From Sphaerulina vaccinii (taxonomy: Eukaryota; Ascomycota; Dothideomycetes; Mycosphaerellales; Mycosphaerellaceae): a stretch of DNA of 64,000 nucleotides. The notes beneath the pieces are model-generated. The model was not told the DNA's origin, did not search any database, and saw only the letters and a list, made by a program, of their open reading frames with translations. Below are positions 42,020 through 54,099 of this stretch, one piece after another (position 1 is the first letter of the stretch; each line of letters begins with the position of its first letter). Location of the stretch: the NCBI GenBank assembly GCA_022570795.1, contig JAKUDP010000001.1, positions 4,092,001 to 4,156,000 on the forward strand. Reading direction: 5' to 3'. The position numbers were made by a program, and so were the translations under genes.

Positions 42020-44622
42020 ATATCTACTACTAGTACTACTACTAACTATATTAATAGTTACTTTAAAAATAATAGAGCTCTTACTATAGTAGACTTTAGA
42101 AATTCTAGACTTATTACTTCTAGTAAAACTACTAAATTAGAAGATACTATATTAGTTTATAATCTAGACTTAGGTATTATTTTTTACTCTAGTTATTCTA
42201 CTAATCTAACTAATTCTAACTATATAAAATATCTTTATTTAAAGTATAATAGTTTATTTAAAATATATAAAAATAATAATATTCTAGAAAATCTAGAAAA
42301 GAAAATAGAATTTTTAGATATATCTACTTTAGAAAAGCTTACTACTAAAGTAGTTAATAATACTTATTTATTTAAAGAGTTAGATATATCTTTTAATAGT
42401 TTTAAGTACTTTAGCTACAACTATATTAATATTAATAGAAAAGAAATTAGAAAATACTATACTAAAAAATATAACTTTTCTATTCGAGCTACTAATAAAA
42501 AAGCTAGTTATATTTTAGAAAATATACCTATATAAGTTTTAGTAGAATTTAATAAAAATTCTAAACTATATTTTATACCTAAACTACCTAATTTAGAATT
42601 AGAAGAGTCTAGTACTAGTTTATTTAGAAGTTTAACTTATAGAAATAGAAGTAATAGCTCTTCTAATATAAGTAATAGTAGTATAGAATCTAATAGTAAT
42701 TCTAGTAATAGTATAGAAGAACTAGAAAATATTACTTTTTTATTAAAAAAGAAAATTTTAAAAGATTATAAACTAGAAGTTACTAGAATAGAAAATAATA
42801 CTATTAATATAGATAGTAATACTAAACTATTTAATAACTTTATTAAAAAATCTAATATATTAACTTATTTAAAAAATAAAAATAGAGAATATTTAATAGA
42901 AATAGGCTATAGTAATATAGAACCTAGTACTAATATAATAGAATCTAATATTAATAGTTTAGATCTTTCTAATTTAGAAGATCTAGTAATAGAATATTTA
43001 ATAGAAATTAGTACTAAAATAAATAGTATACCTCTTACTATTAGATAAAGAATTAGAAGTAGTAATTATAGCTCTACTACTAAAGAATTTAAAAACTTTA
43101 TATCTTTAGATAGTATTTCTACTAAAAATATTTATTTTAAAATATTTTTATAACTACTTATATTTACTATTAAAGTATTTTATATTACTAGTATATTTAA
43201 AAATAGTAGAGATAAAAAAGAACTAGAATACTATAGTCTAGTTAAAGATATTACTATTAGTAGTACTTTAGAAACTTTTTTTAAAAAACTTATTTTTTTT
43301 AATTATACTACTATAAATATAAAAGAAAATAAATTTAAGCTATACTATTTATTTAGTAGAATATTTAGAAAGCTACTAAAAGAACTTAATCTTTTTTTTA
43401 TTAGTAAAAATACTACTTTTAATAATCTAGTTATTATTTTCTACTATATTAGAAGTTTAGATAAATATAGTAAAAAAATTATAAATCTACTTTTTATAAA
43501 AAAATTAACTAGTATAATAATTTATAACTCTAGATTAGTAACTCTAAGTTACTACTACTATTTAGAAGTTATAAAAGATAGTTTAGAAAAAAAGAAAAAT
43601 TCTATAATAGAAAATAATATTTTTATAAAAAATTTTATACTAAAGTATTTAACTAATATTAGTTTAAACTATTTTAGCTTTATTAGTACTATTAGACTTT
43701 ATCTTCTAGCTCTTACTAAAGAAATAGTAACTACTAAAAAACTTATAAAAAAGCCTAGGCCTAATTTAATTATTTATAATAATATAAAATATTCTATTTC
43801 TAATCTAAAAAAACTTTTTAGTAATATATATATTAAATTAGAAAATATACTATTAAAAAAATTATTAGAAATAAATAGTTTAGAAGAATTAAATTTTAAT
43901 TTTAAATTAGTTAATAATAGTAGTCTAATTAATAGAATAGGATCTAGTATTCTAGATATAGAAGAACTTAGAAAATTTAAAAAAGAACTTTATTTTCTAA
44001 ACTAACTTACTAAAAAAAATAGCTATTATAATAAAACTCTTCTAAAAAATATAAGAAATAATAAAATAGTATTTAAAAGTACTAGTATAGAAAAATTTAA
44101 TAACTATATTAATAAATTTATATTATATCTAGCTTTAACTATTTATTTATATAGTAGAGGTTCTTTTAGAAAAATAGAACTTACTACTATTATATTTAAA
44201 AATATAGAAACTAAAAGTAGAAGTTTATTATTTAATAAAAAAAAAAAGTTTTTACTATAGTAATAGACTATTATAAAAGTTTAAATATAACTAGAAAAAA
44301 AAAACTAATATTAGATATTTTTCTTCTAGACTTAGTAAACTAATAGTTATATATATACTTTATATTATACTTTTTAAAAAATATATTAGTAGTAACTACT
44401 ATAATTTAGAAAATTCTACTACTTTTTATTTATTAGTAAAAAAATACTAAACTACTTACTACTTCTATTTTAAATACTATTTTAGAATATAAATCTAGTT
44501 TACTATTTAGAAAAAGTCTTACTATTAGTAATTATAAAAAAGTTATTAATTATATTATTAAAACTAAATTAAATAACTATAACTACTATAGTAGTAGTAG
44601 TAGTAATAAAAAGGATACTCTA
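42020..44622 (+). pseudogene. Helicase-element gene, zinc-finger and middle part, copy A
   Basis: Aligned to copy B without a net indel from 42020 to 44005. The start is ATA instead of ATG. In-frame stops occur at about 42535, 43047 and 43151, exactly where copy B has its three Gln codons, and a fourth at 44003 is shared with copy B. The first zinc finger's Cys and His codons have become Tyr codons. The copy breaks off before the helicase core. Confidence 0.75.
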
Positions 44623-47389
44623 TCTAAAATATACTTTATAACCTAACCTATAGTTATAATAGAGCGTCTATATAGAATATATTATAACTATATATATCTA
44701 GACCTAGAAGATATAGTTATATTAGTAGAGTTATAATAAAGTAAAAGTATTCTAAACTACTCTAAACTTAGATAGATAAAAGTTCTAAAAAATATAAATA
44801 TATTTTATATATATTATATTTATAGAAAGTATTATAGTTATATATTAAATATCGCCGAAAATTTTCAAGTTAGTTTGGAGTTTATATATATAACTAGTAG
44901 TATAGAGGTACGAGAATACGAACCTATATATAAGGATACTATAAAAAGTATATATATAGAATTATATATAGTAGACCTATTTATATTATAATATATACTC
45001 TATTTAAAAGTTGCTTTAGGTAGTCGAAAGAAATAGTCTATATAAATATATTCGGTATAGAGTAGAACTACAGAGTATATTATAGTCGAGTAGAGGAAGC
45101 TACTAAAGATTATTAAGTAGATATAGAGTTCGGTAGAGTAGAGAGCTATTAAAAACCTTAACTCTAAAAACTTACTTTAGTTATAGAGATAGTAAGATAT
45201 ATTTATAAATAACTAGATATATTTATAAAATAGAAGAAGTTACTTAGACGAGTTATATATTTCGAGGTTAATAACTAATTTTAAATTTTACCTATACTAG
45301 TACCTAAGAGAGGTAATAGCTTTCTAACTTATCTAACTAAGCTACTATAAGTCTTTTCGATTTTATAAGAAACTAAGCTACCTAGACTAGTAGCCTAAAG
45401 TAGAAGCTTAGAGAGACTATATCTACTTCTAGATTCTAAGTTTAGACTAAAATCTAGTATTATATAAGACCTACTTAAAATAAAAGTATAGTCTAAATAG
45501 AGAAGTAGGTCTATTAGGCCTATACTATAAATATTAGGTTAGTCTTTCTAATATACTTATAGTAGCCTAGTATTTTTATTATTCTTTTTAACTAGAGTAG
45601 TATAGGTATATATTTAATCTAGGCTATCTAGTTTGTCTATAATTATAGTCTACCTATATATAGATTCTAGTTCTTCTACTAGTAAAATAGATTCGATTAG
45701 TAGTAAAAAGGTAGGTTAGCTATTAAAAGTATACTTATTAATAGTATTAAGCTTATCTACTATATACTATAGGCTATAGATCTATATCTAGATTTCTACT
45801 ATAGGAAAGTAGTAGGTATTATAGTAATACTTATCGATATCGAACTAGTATAGATTAGCTACTACTTTTACTATAACAAGCTATAGAGTAGGACTATTAT
45901 ATCTATATAGAGGCTTCTTCTATAATATAGATAGATTTTTGCTATTCTTGTCTTATACTTATAATTCTATCTAGTTATTTTTATTACTTTCTCTAGCTAT
46001 CTACTCTATTACCTTTATCTATTTCTTATAAAAAAGAGTTATACTACTTTACTATTACTTCTCTCTCTTAGTATATAAGGTAATAGGCGCTAGTATAATA
46101 AGCTATAATAGCTAGAGTCTAAGCTAGTTTTTTTTAAAACCTAGAAGATATATTTTAGTAACTTTTCTACTATACTCTTCTAACCTTTTATTTATAATAA
46201 GTAATTAGATATTACTAGAGATAATATATATTACTATAGGGAGCTATCTATACTTTATACTTTTATAGTAGAAACCTATATTAGTATATATAGCTACTAA
46301 CTTCTACTATATAGTAATAGTATTTTCGAAACTAACTTTTATTTTAGAGTTTATTATAATTAAAATAAGTAGCTACTAGGATAATTAGAATAGGTTCTCG
46401 AGTAGAGGATAGATAGCTTCTAGAATCCTCTTAAACTAGTTAGTACTCTAGTTCTACTAAATAATATATAGATAGCTATTCTAGATAGCTAAAGCCGAGG
46501 TACCTATTATAATATTAATCTATATAAAAGCGCGCTACTCTAGATTACTTAGAAAAGCCTTTTTACTATATATATCTAGGTTTAGGTAGGTTACCTAGAG
46601 TTAGTAGATATATATATAGCGCTATACAAATATCGATAGTACTATAATATTCTTAGTTTTATTTATAAAAAAGTTAAAAATATTTTTTAAAGTATCTATT
46701 TATATTTTACCTAGCTCTAGATTTCTAAAATAGGCTAGAATATTCTTATCTAGTTAGTTAGGCTAGAGTACCCTCGCTAGTACTACCTCTACTTTATATA
46801 TAGAGATTAGGTCTAGTTATATATTAAGATTACTATTTATAGCTTTAGTAATATACTCGACTTATATAGAAGCTTTATTAGGTTATACTTTATATAGTTC
46901 GATATTTTTATTATTTATAGTACTACTAGTAGAACTCGATAGTATTATCTTCTAGTATATATATATAGATATTATATATATTAAATTATTATAGAATTAG
47001 AGTATATAATAGAGGAGAGAAGTATCTATCTAGAGTTTAATAACTATACTTAGAATATACTAGAACTCTCTCTTCTATACTAATAGAGTTAGGTCTACTT
47101 CTATTAACCTACCTCTATTTAGTAAAAGGTCGTCTAAACTATACTAAACTAAAGTATATAGTAGAGCTAGATTATATAAATATATTTTATATAAATAGTT
47201 AGGTAGTTTTAAAGTTTGTATATTAATTAGAGTTAGAGTATAGATATAGAGAAGCCTAGTATAACTAAAGCCTATATAGAAAGATACTATAAAAAGTACG
47301 TCGAAGTCGAGATAATAGATTATAGATATATAGATATTAGTATATATATCTAAAGTTATAATAGCTATCAAAAGGTACTATTATATATA
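44623..47389. other. AT-rich RIP-degraded DNA, unidentified
   Basis: Begins exactly where copy A ends. A pocket at about 44852-44885 (CGCCGAAAATTTTCAAGTTA and on) retains CA and TG. Reading the minus strand from about 47136 to 45150 in one frame gives long stretches without indels but with about 7 percent stops, possibly a decayed gene. No motif identifies it. Confidence 0.4.
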
Positions 47390-49320
47390 ACCTATTATAG
47401 AACTTATTATCTAAAGATAAAGAAAGGCCTATAACCTACTATAGACTCGGTATTCTAGTACTAGTAGGTAAATAAAGTATTAATAACCTATTCTAGAGCC
47501 TATAATCTAAGAATCTATTAATAAGAAAATATAAGTAATCTAATTACTAGTAGATTCAAAAGTCTAAAGCTTAAGTACTAGCTAATATAAAAAAGTATAA
47601 GTATAAAGAAAGTCGGTCTAGTAAACTATATAAAAGCTATATCTAGTATTTATAAATTAAAATATTAGTAACCTATTCTAGAGCCTAAGAACCTATAAAT
47701 AAAAAAGTATAAATAACTCGATTATAGATAGGCAAAGAGAGAGCCTATTACCTAAGGACTAGTAGATAAGAAAAAGTTAGTAAATTATATAAAAGCCTAT
47801 TACCTAAGTACCTATAAAAGAGAGTATAGATAACCCGATTACTAGTAGATAAAGAAAAAGTCTATAGCCTATAATAGAGCTAGTATCTAGGTTAGTAAAA
47901 AGATAATAGTAACTTATATAAAAGTATAATATTAGTATCTATAAACTAAGGTATAGGTAACCTATTTAGAAGCCTATACTTTAAGTATCTATAAATTAAA
48001 GTATAAATAACCTATATAAGAGCCTATTACCTAAGTACTTATAAATTAAGAAAGTATTATTACCTATTCGAGAGTATTATCTATATATATAGTCTAAGGT
48101 ATAGGCTACCTATTTAAAGGTATTATCTAAGTATATAGATAAGGAGGTATAGGCAATCCAATTGCTAGTAGATTTAAGTACTAGCTAGTATAAGAAAGTA
48201 GAGAACCTATAGCTCTAGTAGTTAAAGAAGGTATTAGTAACCTATATAAGAGCCTATAATCTAAGTACTAGTAGAAAAAGGTATTAATAACCTATAGTAG
48301 AGTATAATCCAAGTACCTATAGATTATAAAAGTAGTAGCTATCTATTTAGAGTCTATAATCTAAATAGTAAAGATAAAAAGAGAGCCTATAACCTATAGC
48401 CTTAGTAGTTAAAAGAGGTATTAGTAACCTATAAGCGAGCCTATAACCTAAGTACTAGTAGAAGAAAAGGCCTATAATACTAGAACCTATAGACTAGAAA
48501 ATATTAGTAATCTAAGTATTAGTAGACTAGAGGAAGCTATTACCTAAGTACTAATAATAAAAAAAAAGCTTTATAATTTATAAAAGAATCTATTATCTAA
48601 GTACTAGCTAGTAAAAGAAGTATTAGCCTATAATCTAAGTACCTATAGATATAAAAATATAAATAACCTAATTACTAGTAGATAAAATATAGACTAAAAA
48701 AGTATAAGTTAACTATATAAAAATATTATCTAGGTATATAAACTAAAGTATAAGTAACCTATTCGAAAGTATTATTTAAGTATATAAACTAAGATATAGG
48801 TAACCTATTCGAAAGCCTATAATCTAAGTATCTATAGGTTAAAAAAGTATTATCTATATATATAGTTTAAAGTATAAGCTATCTATTTAAAAGTATTATT
48901 TAAGTATATAAATAAAGAAGTATAAATAACCTAATTACTAGTAGATAAGAAAAGAGTCTATAGCCTATAATAGAACTAGTAATCTAGGTAAGTAGGAAAG
49001 TAATAGTAACTTATATAAGAGTATAATATTAGTATCTATAGACCGAGGTATAGGTAATCTATTTAGAGGCCTATAACCTAAGTACCTATAGGTTAAAAGA
49101 GTATTATTACCTATTCGAGAGTATTATTTAAATATATAGTAGGCAACCTATTTAAAAGTATTATCTAAGTATATAGATAAGAAGGTATAGTAACCTATAT
49201 AAAAGTATTATTTATATATATAGACTCGAAAGTTAGTAACCTATAAAAAAGAGTAATCTAAGAACTAGGTAATTAAGAAGTAAGTAGAGTAAGAGTACTA
49301 GCAACCTAAGTACCTATCTA
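47390..49320. repeat. Degenerate minisatellite, period about 47-53 bp
   Basis: Roughly 35-40 imperfect units built from AACCTAT, GAGCCTATAACCTAAGTACC, TATAGATTAAAG and GTATTAGT. For example ACCTAT unit starts fall at about 47959, 48008, 48061 and 48108. It lies upstream of TLH-like copy C. RIP has blurred it, so boundaries are approximate. Confidence 0.65.
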
Positions 49321-50540
49321 TATAAAGCTAGAAGTTATTATAAGAATTTATAATAGCTACCGAGTATTTCTACTATTTATATAAATAGTAAATTATTATA
49401 TATAAGGAATATCGTATTATAGTATAGCCTAGTTATATATATAGTTATATATAAAGTAAGTAGTATAGAGTACTATAGAGTTAGGTATAATCTATTACTA
49501 ATAAAATTTAGTTATAGCCTAGTATAATATTATAGCAAAGTAAGTTTTTAGTACCTAGTAGTATAAGTAAGCTAATAGTAGAGATTCTATTATATACTAA
49601 TAGATTAAAATATCGAGTCGACCTAGAGTAGTATATATATATATACTATAATCGAATAGTAATAAAGAAGTATTAGTAGTATATCTACTAGTAGGCTATC
49701 TAGACCTATCGAGGATAAGTAGATATAGGTAATTAACCTACTATATAGCGACGTATAGAGGAGGCTATATAGTAGGTCTATTACTAGTAGTTTTTTATCT
49801 AAAGCCTATATTTAAGTTATTTCGAAGTCTATCTACTAGAGGCTACCTCTATAGAGGAGAAAGAGCCTAATAATAGTATCGAGAGTATATAGAATTAGAT
49901 ATAGGTATATACTAACTAGTTATTCGACGAGTTATAAGCTAATATAACTATTATAAAAAAAGAAAAGAATAAAGTAAATCTATAGTTATAATAGATAGAA
50001 TAGGCTATATATTTAAATAGATATAACTATAATAAATTATTATATTATATTTATAAGCCCGATACTACTACTAAGTAGAAAAGCAATTAGAAGCCTATTA
50101 AAGCTACTATATAGAAGTTAGTAGAATATATTACTATAAAAAGCTAGTATAGTATTACTAGAAGTAGAATTATATTATATATATAGATAGTCTATATAGA
50201 GAAGAAGTAGGTCTAATATAAGCTATTATAGCTATATTAGAATAAAAAAAAGATCGGCTATTATTCCTAGGTATAGTAATAGATAGTTATATTTTTTACT
50301 TATATATAGAAAAAGTATAAATAGTATAGCTTATAGTATTAGTTTAACTAGTAATAGTAGTATATATAGAACTAATTTTAGAAAGAAGTAGAAAGGTAGG
50401 CTAAGTAGAGAGAGATAGTAGAAATAGAGAAAAGAAATAAAAGTAGTAAAAATAAAAGTAGTAGAAATAAAAGTAGTAAAAGTAAAAATAATAGAAAGTA
50501 GATAATAGCTATAAATAAAGTATATTTAGATTTTTATATT
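49321..50540. other. RIP-degraded DNA upstream of the recognisable part of copy C
   Basis: Probably includes the 5' part of the copy C gene, because forward reading gives some coding-like patches and a short repeat of GTAGTAAAAATAAAA type near 50440-50500. I could not recognise the expected N-terminal zinc fingers. Confidence 0.35.
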
Positions 50541-53460
50541 AAATTAATAAATTAGACTATCTACTATAAAAAGTATAATTATATAATAATATATACTATA
50601 GCTATATTAGGTATTAACCTATTTCGAAAAGAATAGTAGAATTCTAAGTTATATCTACCTATTATATTCGAAGTTATTAAGTTGGCCTATTTTATAGTTG
50701 TCTAGAAGGCTATATTATTAGAGGAAGTCGAGCCCAAATATAAATATAGTCTATATAGTAGTCTATATTAGTTCGATAGTAATAGTAGGTATAAGAGTAT
50801 ATTCCCTAGTACTAATTAGAGTAGCCTATATAGTAAAAGTAGTTATAAATAGAGTAGTTTATAGTAGGTATAGATTATAATAGATAGTTTTATAGTATAG
50901 TAGATAAATAGCTCTATTAATTAGTTATTAGATTTATAAATATATAGGTTAAAGATCTATTATAGTACTACTACCCTAAGTATATTATATAAAAAGATAA
51001 GTATATTTTATAGTATAAGAATATTAGTTTTAGTATAGCCTAGTTCTAGAGTATAATCTACTAGTTATACTAGGAAATCTATTAAGTATTATAGAAAGAT
51101 ATTATATTTATACTAGGGGGAAAGAGCGTACCTAAAATCCTATAGGTATTATTATATAATAACCTATCTAACGCTAGTATTAGATAGAATTTTTTATAAA
51201 ATATATAGAATTAATAGCTAGTCGAGGAATTATTATAAATATTCTACTATATCTAGAGCGACCCCTACTAGTAGAGGAGGTTTGTTTGCGCTAGTAGTAT
51301 ATCTAGAATTAGTCGCAAGTAGTTTATAGATTAGATATAGTAGGTCGACTAGTTTTAGATATAGTTATTAGTATTAATATATATTACTAGAGGATAGCCT
51401 ACTTATAGTCTAGAAGTATTAAGTATATAGTACTATAATATAGCTATAGGAGGCTACTAGAATATATTTATTAAAGATAGGATAGTAGTATTTATAATAT
51501 AGTATAGTAAGTAGTTTATAGTAATAAGAAATATTAAGATTATCTACTAATATATATTCTACGAGGTTAGTAAGTTAGTAGTATAGTATTTATAGTTAGT
51601 ATTACTATTTGTCGAGTAGATATAGGCTATAATATTTAGATTAGAGAAGCTATCGGCCTATATATAGCCGTAGGATAGTAAGGGTAAGAAGTAGATAATA
51701 GATTATATAAGTAAGATAATAAAATAGACTATAGAAGAAGGGTTAGAGTAGGCTATTAGTATTAGTATATACTATAAGATTGCTATTACTATTAGCTACA
51801 AATAGGTATATAGAGCTATATAGTTATAGTATAATAAGGCCGATATACTAGAGAAGTAGAATAAGGCCTATAGCGTAGTATAGGTAGTAGATTTATAGGT
51901 AATATATAGCTCTAGTATTACTAGTAATATATATATATAATATTATAAAGTAGTCTAGAACTAATACCGATTTATAGATATAGTTTTATACTATTAGTAT
52001 TAATTAGTATTAGTTATAGTAGTTCGAGTTCTAGTAGATCTAGAATAAGAAGTATAATTTAAAATAGAAGTAGTATCTATTTAAAGATAACACCTATAAA
52101 GAGTATACTAAGTAGTAGATATAGTTATACTAGATAGATACTTATATAGTATTATAGTAGATAATATAATAGAAAGTATTATTATAGAGTGCCTAGAAAA
52201 AGGCTATATAAGCAATTTAGAAAAGAAAAAGCTCTATTATTACTATTATACCTACTAGATCTAGTAAGAGTATATTATTTATATTACTAGTATAGGTAGA
52301 GCTAGGTAGAGTTACTATTATTATTATACTATTTCGTAGGTTATAGAATAATATAGTATATTAGTATAGGTAGTTAGGTATTCTATATATAGTATAGAAC
52401 AATTTCTAATAGCCTAATAAAGTATCGATTATATTAGTAATACTAGAAAAAGTATTAGATAATATATTTTAGATATTTATATAGTAGATCTAGGTAATAT
52501 AGTAGTTAAATTATATTATTATTAATAAGTACTATTATATTTTAAATAACTAGATAGATTTTTATAACTAGTTATAGTAGATAGAAAAGTTAGTTAGTAC
52601 CGAGATATAGATAGTATTATTAATAGCTACTATATTCCTCTAGAATAAGAAGAAGTTATTCTAGTATATATATTAGTAGTAGAAAAAAGTATATATTATT
52701 CGAGTATCTATAGTATATAAGAATATCTATTATACTATTATTAATAGAAGGTATAGCTATATATCTAGAAATACTATATTAGAGAAAATTATAATAGTAT
52801 TTTTAGATTAAGATTATAAAAGCAAAGTATTAATTATATATAATAGTAAGCTAGGTATAGAGTAGATTATAGTATTCGAAATATTCCTATATAAGTATTA
52901 CTATACTAGTATACTCTAGATAGTATAGTAGGAGTTATTATAAAAGTTTCGAAAAAGCTAATTCTAAGTTATTATAGTAATAAAAGTATTTAGTATAGAT
53001 ATTAATATTATAGGTATCTATTTAGTTATTTATATAGACAATCTATAGAATATAAAGGATTATAGATAGACGAGTAGATATAGAGGGTAGGATAGAGAGC
53101 CTATATATACTATTATTATTCGAAGTAGTATTACTAGTATAAATATATTAGTATAGTAGTATATAGATATATTATAGTTCTAGTATTATTAGAGAATTAT
53201 TAATTAGTATTTAGATAGAAATAGTTATTAAGTATAATATTAGAATAACGAGAGTATATATAATTATTACTAGTAGTACTAGATAGATATTAATAAGTAG
53301 GGAGATAATATTAAAAAAGAGGAAATATATAATAATACCTAGTATATTAAGTATAATAATACCTAGTATATCGAGTATAAAAATACCTAGTATATCGAGT
53401 ATAAAGATTTCTAGTATATTAAGTATATCTAGTCGTCTAGCTATTAGTCTAGCTAACAAT
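50541..53460 (+). pseudogene. TLH-like RecQ helicase gene, copy C (different family, heavily RIP-stopped)
   Basis: Motifs are readable through the mutations, with stop codons standing where Gln or Trp are expected. In order: a segment ending KLAYFIVV (50541-50720), then DL-IYRLKIYYSTTTL (about 50930). Next YITRG-PTYS-EVLS and NIFIKDRIVVFI (about 51365-51480), then Y-YIFYEVSKLVV-YL-LVLLF (about 51540). All are typical of the TLH middle region. The RecQ core follows in another frame: Walker A PTRSSKS (52251), motif II as NKYY for DECH (about 52515), motif III LLIATIF (about 52615), and VF-SIDINIIGIYLVIYIDN (about 52985). One stretch of about 275 codons has some 38 stops. At least two frame changes are present. 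Confidence 0.72.
53330..53427. repeat. Four-unit 24-bp tandem repeat
   Basis: Units of the form AATAATACCTAGTATATTAA+GTAT, 24 bp each, repeated four times with RIP-type variation. The period is a multiple of three and the repeat falls in the C-terminal tail of the copy C gene, so it was probably coding. Confidence 0.6.
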
Positions 53461-54099
53461 TTAGCTAATAGGTAGACTAGTAGCTAGAATAGTATCTACT
53501 ATATTAGACTAATTAGTATTCTAGCTAGTAGGTAGATTATTAGTAGGTAGACTAGTAGCTATTATATTAGATAGACTAGTAGGTAGATTAGTAGCTACTA
53601 TATTAGTTAGTATAGTCGATAGTAGTAATAGAAGTCGAGGTATAGAATCGATAGTATACTATTCTATAGGAGTATTAGGTCTAGTAGATATAGAGTAGAG
53701 CTATATAGTAGGTATAGGTCGAATAATAGTTAGAGTAATAGAAAAGTATATATATTATATATAAAGTATATAGAAGAAAGTATAATTATAGTATAAGCTA
53801 GTATAGATAGGTAGATATTAAAAGTATAGAGATAGAATAGAGGTAGTAGTAGAGAAAAGGTAGTATTAAGTATATATAAAAAGTAGTATATTATTAATAT
53901 AGTATACTCTAGAGTATATATTAGAGGAGTAATAAGAAAGAGATATTATAAAGTAGAGTCTAGTACTAGTTTTTTAAAGTTATTATTAGTATTATTATTA
54001 GAATTAAGTATAGGTTCCTAGAGGTATAGTAGTAGTAGTTATAGTAGATATAGTAGAAGAAAGTCTAGTTAGATAATTAGATAGTAGTATAGTAGATAG

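Larger units (their letters stand above)
39208..44622 (+). mobile_element. TLH-like helicase element, copy A (3'-truncated, RIP-damaged)
   Basis: Colinear with copy B at a constant offset of 18825-18828 bases, so the two are direct repeats. It comprises a 160-bp tandem array, the remnant of the short divergent gene, hairpins, and the 5' two-thirds of the helicase gene. Homology ends at 44622, inside the coding region. Differences from copy B are overwhelmingly C-to-T or G-to-A in copy A. Confidence 0.8.

Noticed and set aside
44640..44830. Long terminal repeat of a retrotransposon (TTATAATAGAGCGTC-type start)
   Set aside because: I could not find a second copy, a primer binding site or a reverse transcriptase motif.
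47144..47371. 75-residue minus-strand open frame in the isochore
   Set aside because: Composition is Ile/Tyr/Leu only, as expected for random AT-rich DNA. No start context, motif or family.
51111..51130. Polypurine tract TAGGGGGAAAGAGCG as retrotransposon signal
   Set aside because: It falls inside the readable coding frame of helicase copy C.
53211..53459. 82-residue minus-strand open frame with repeated ILDILGIFI motif
   Set aside because: It is the antisense shadow of the 24-bp tandem in the tail of helicase copy C.
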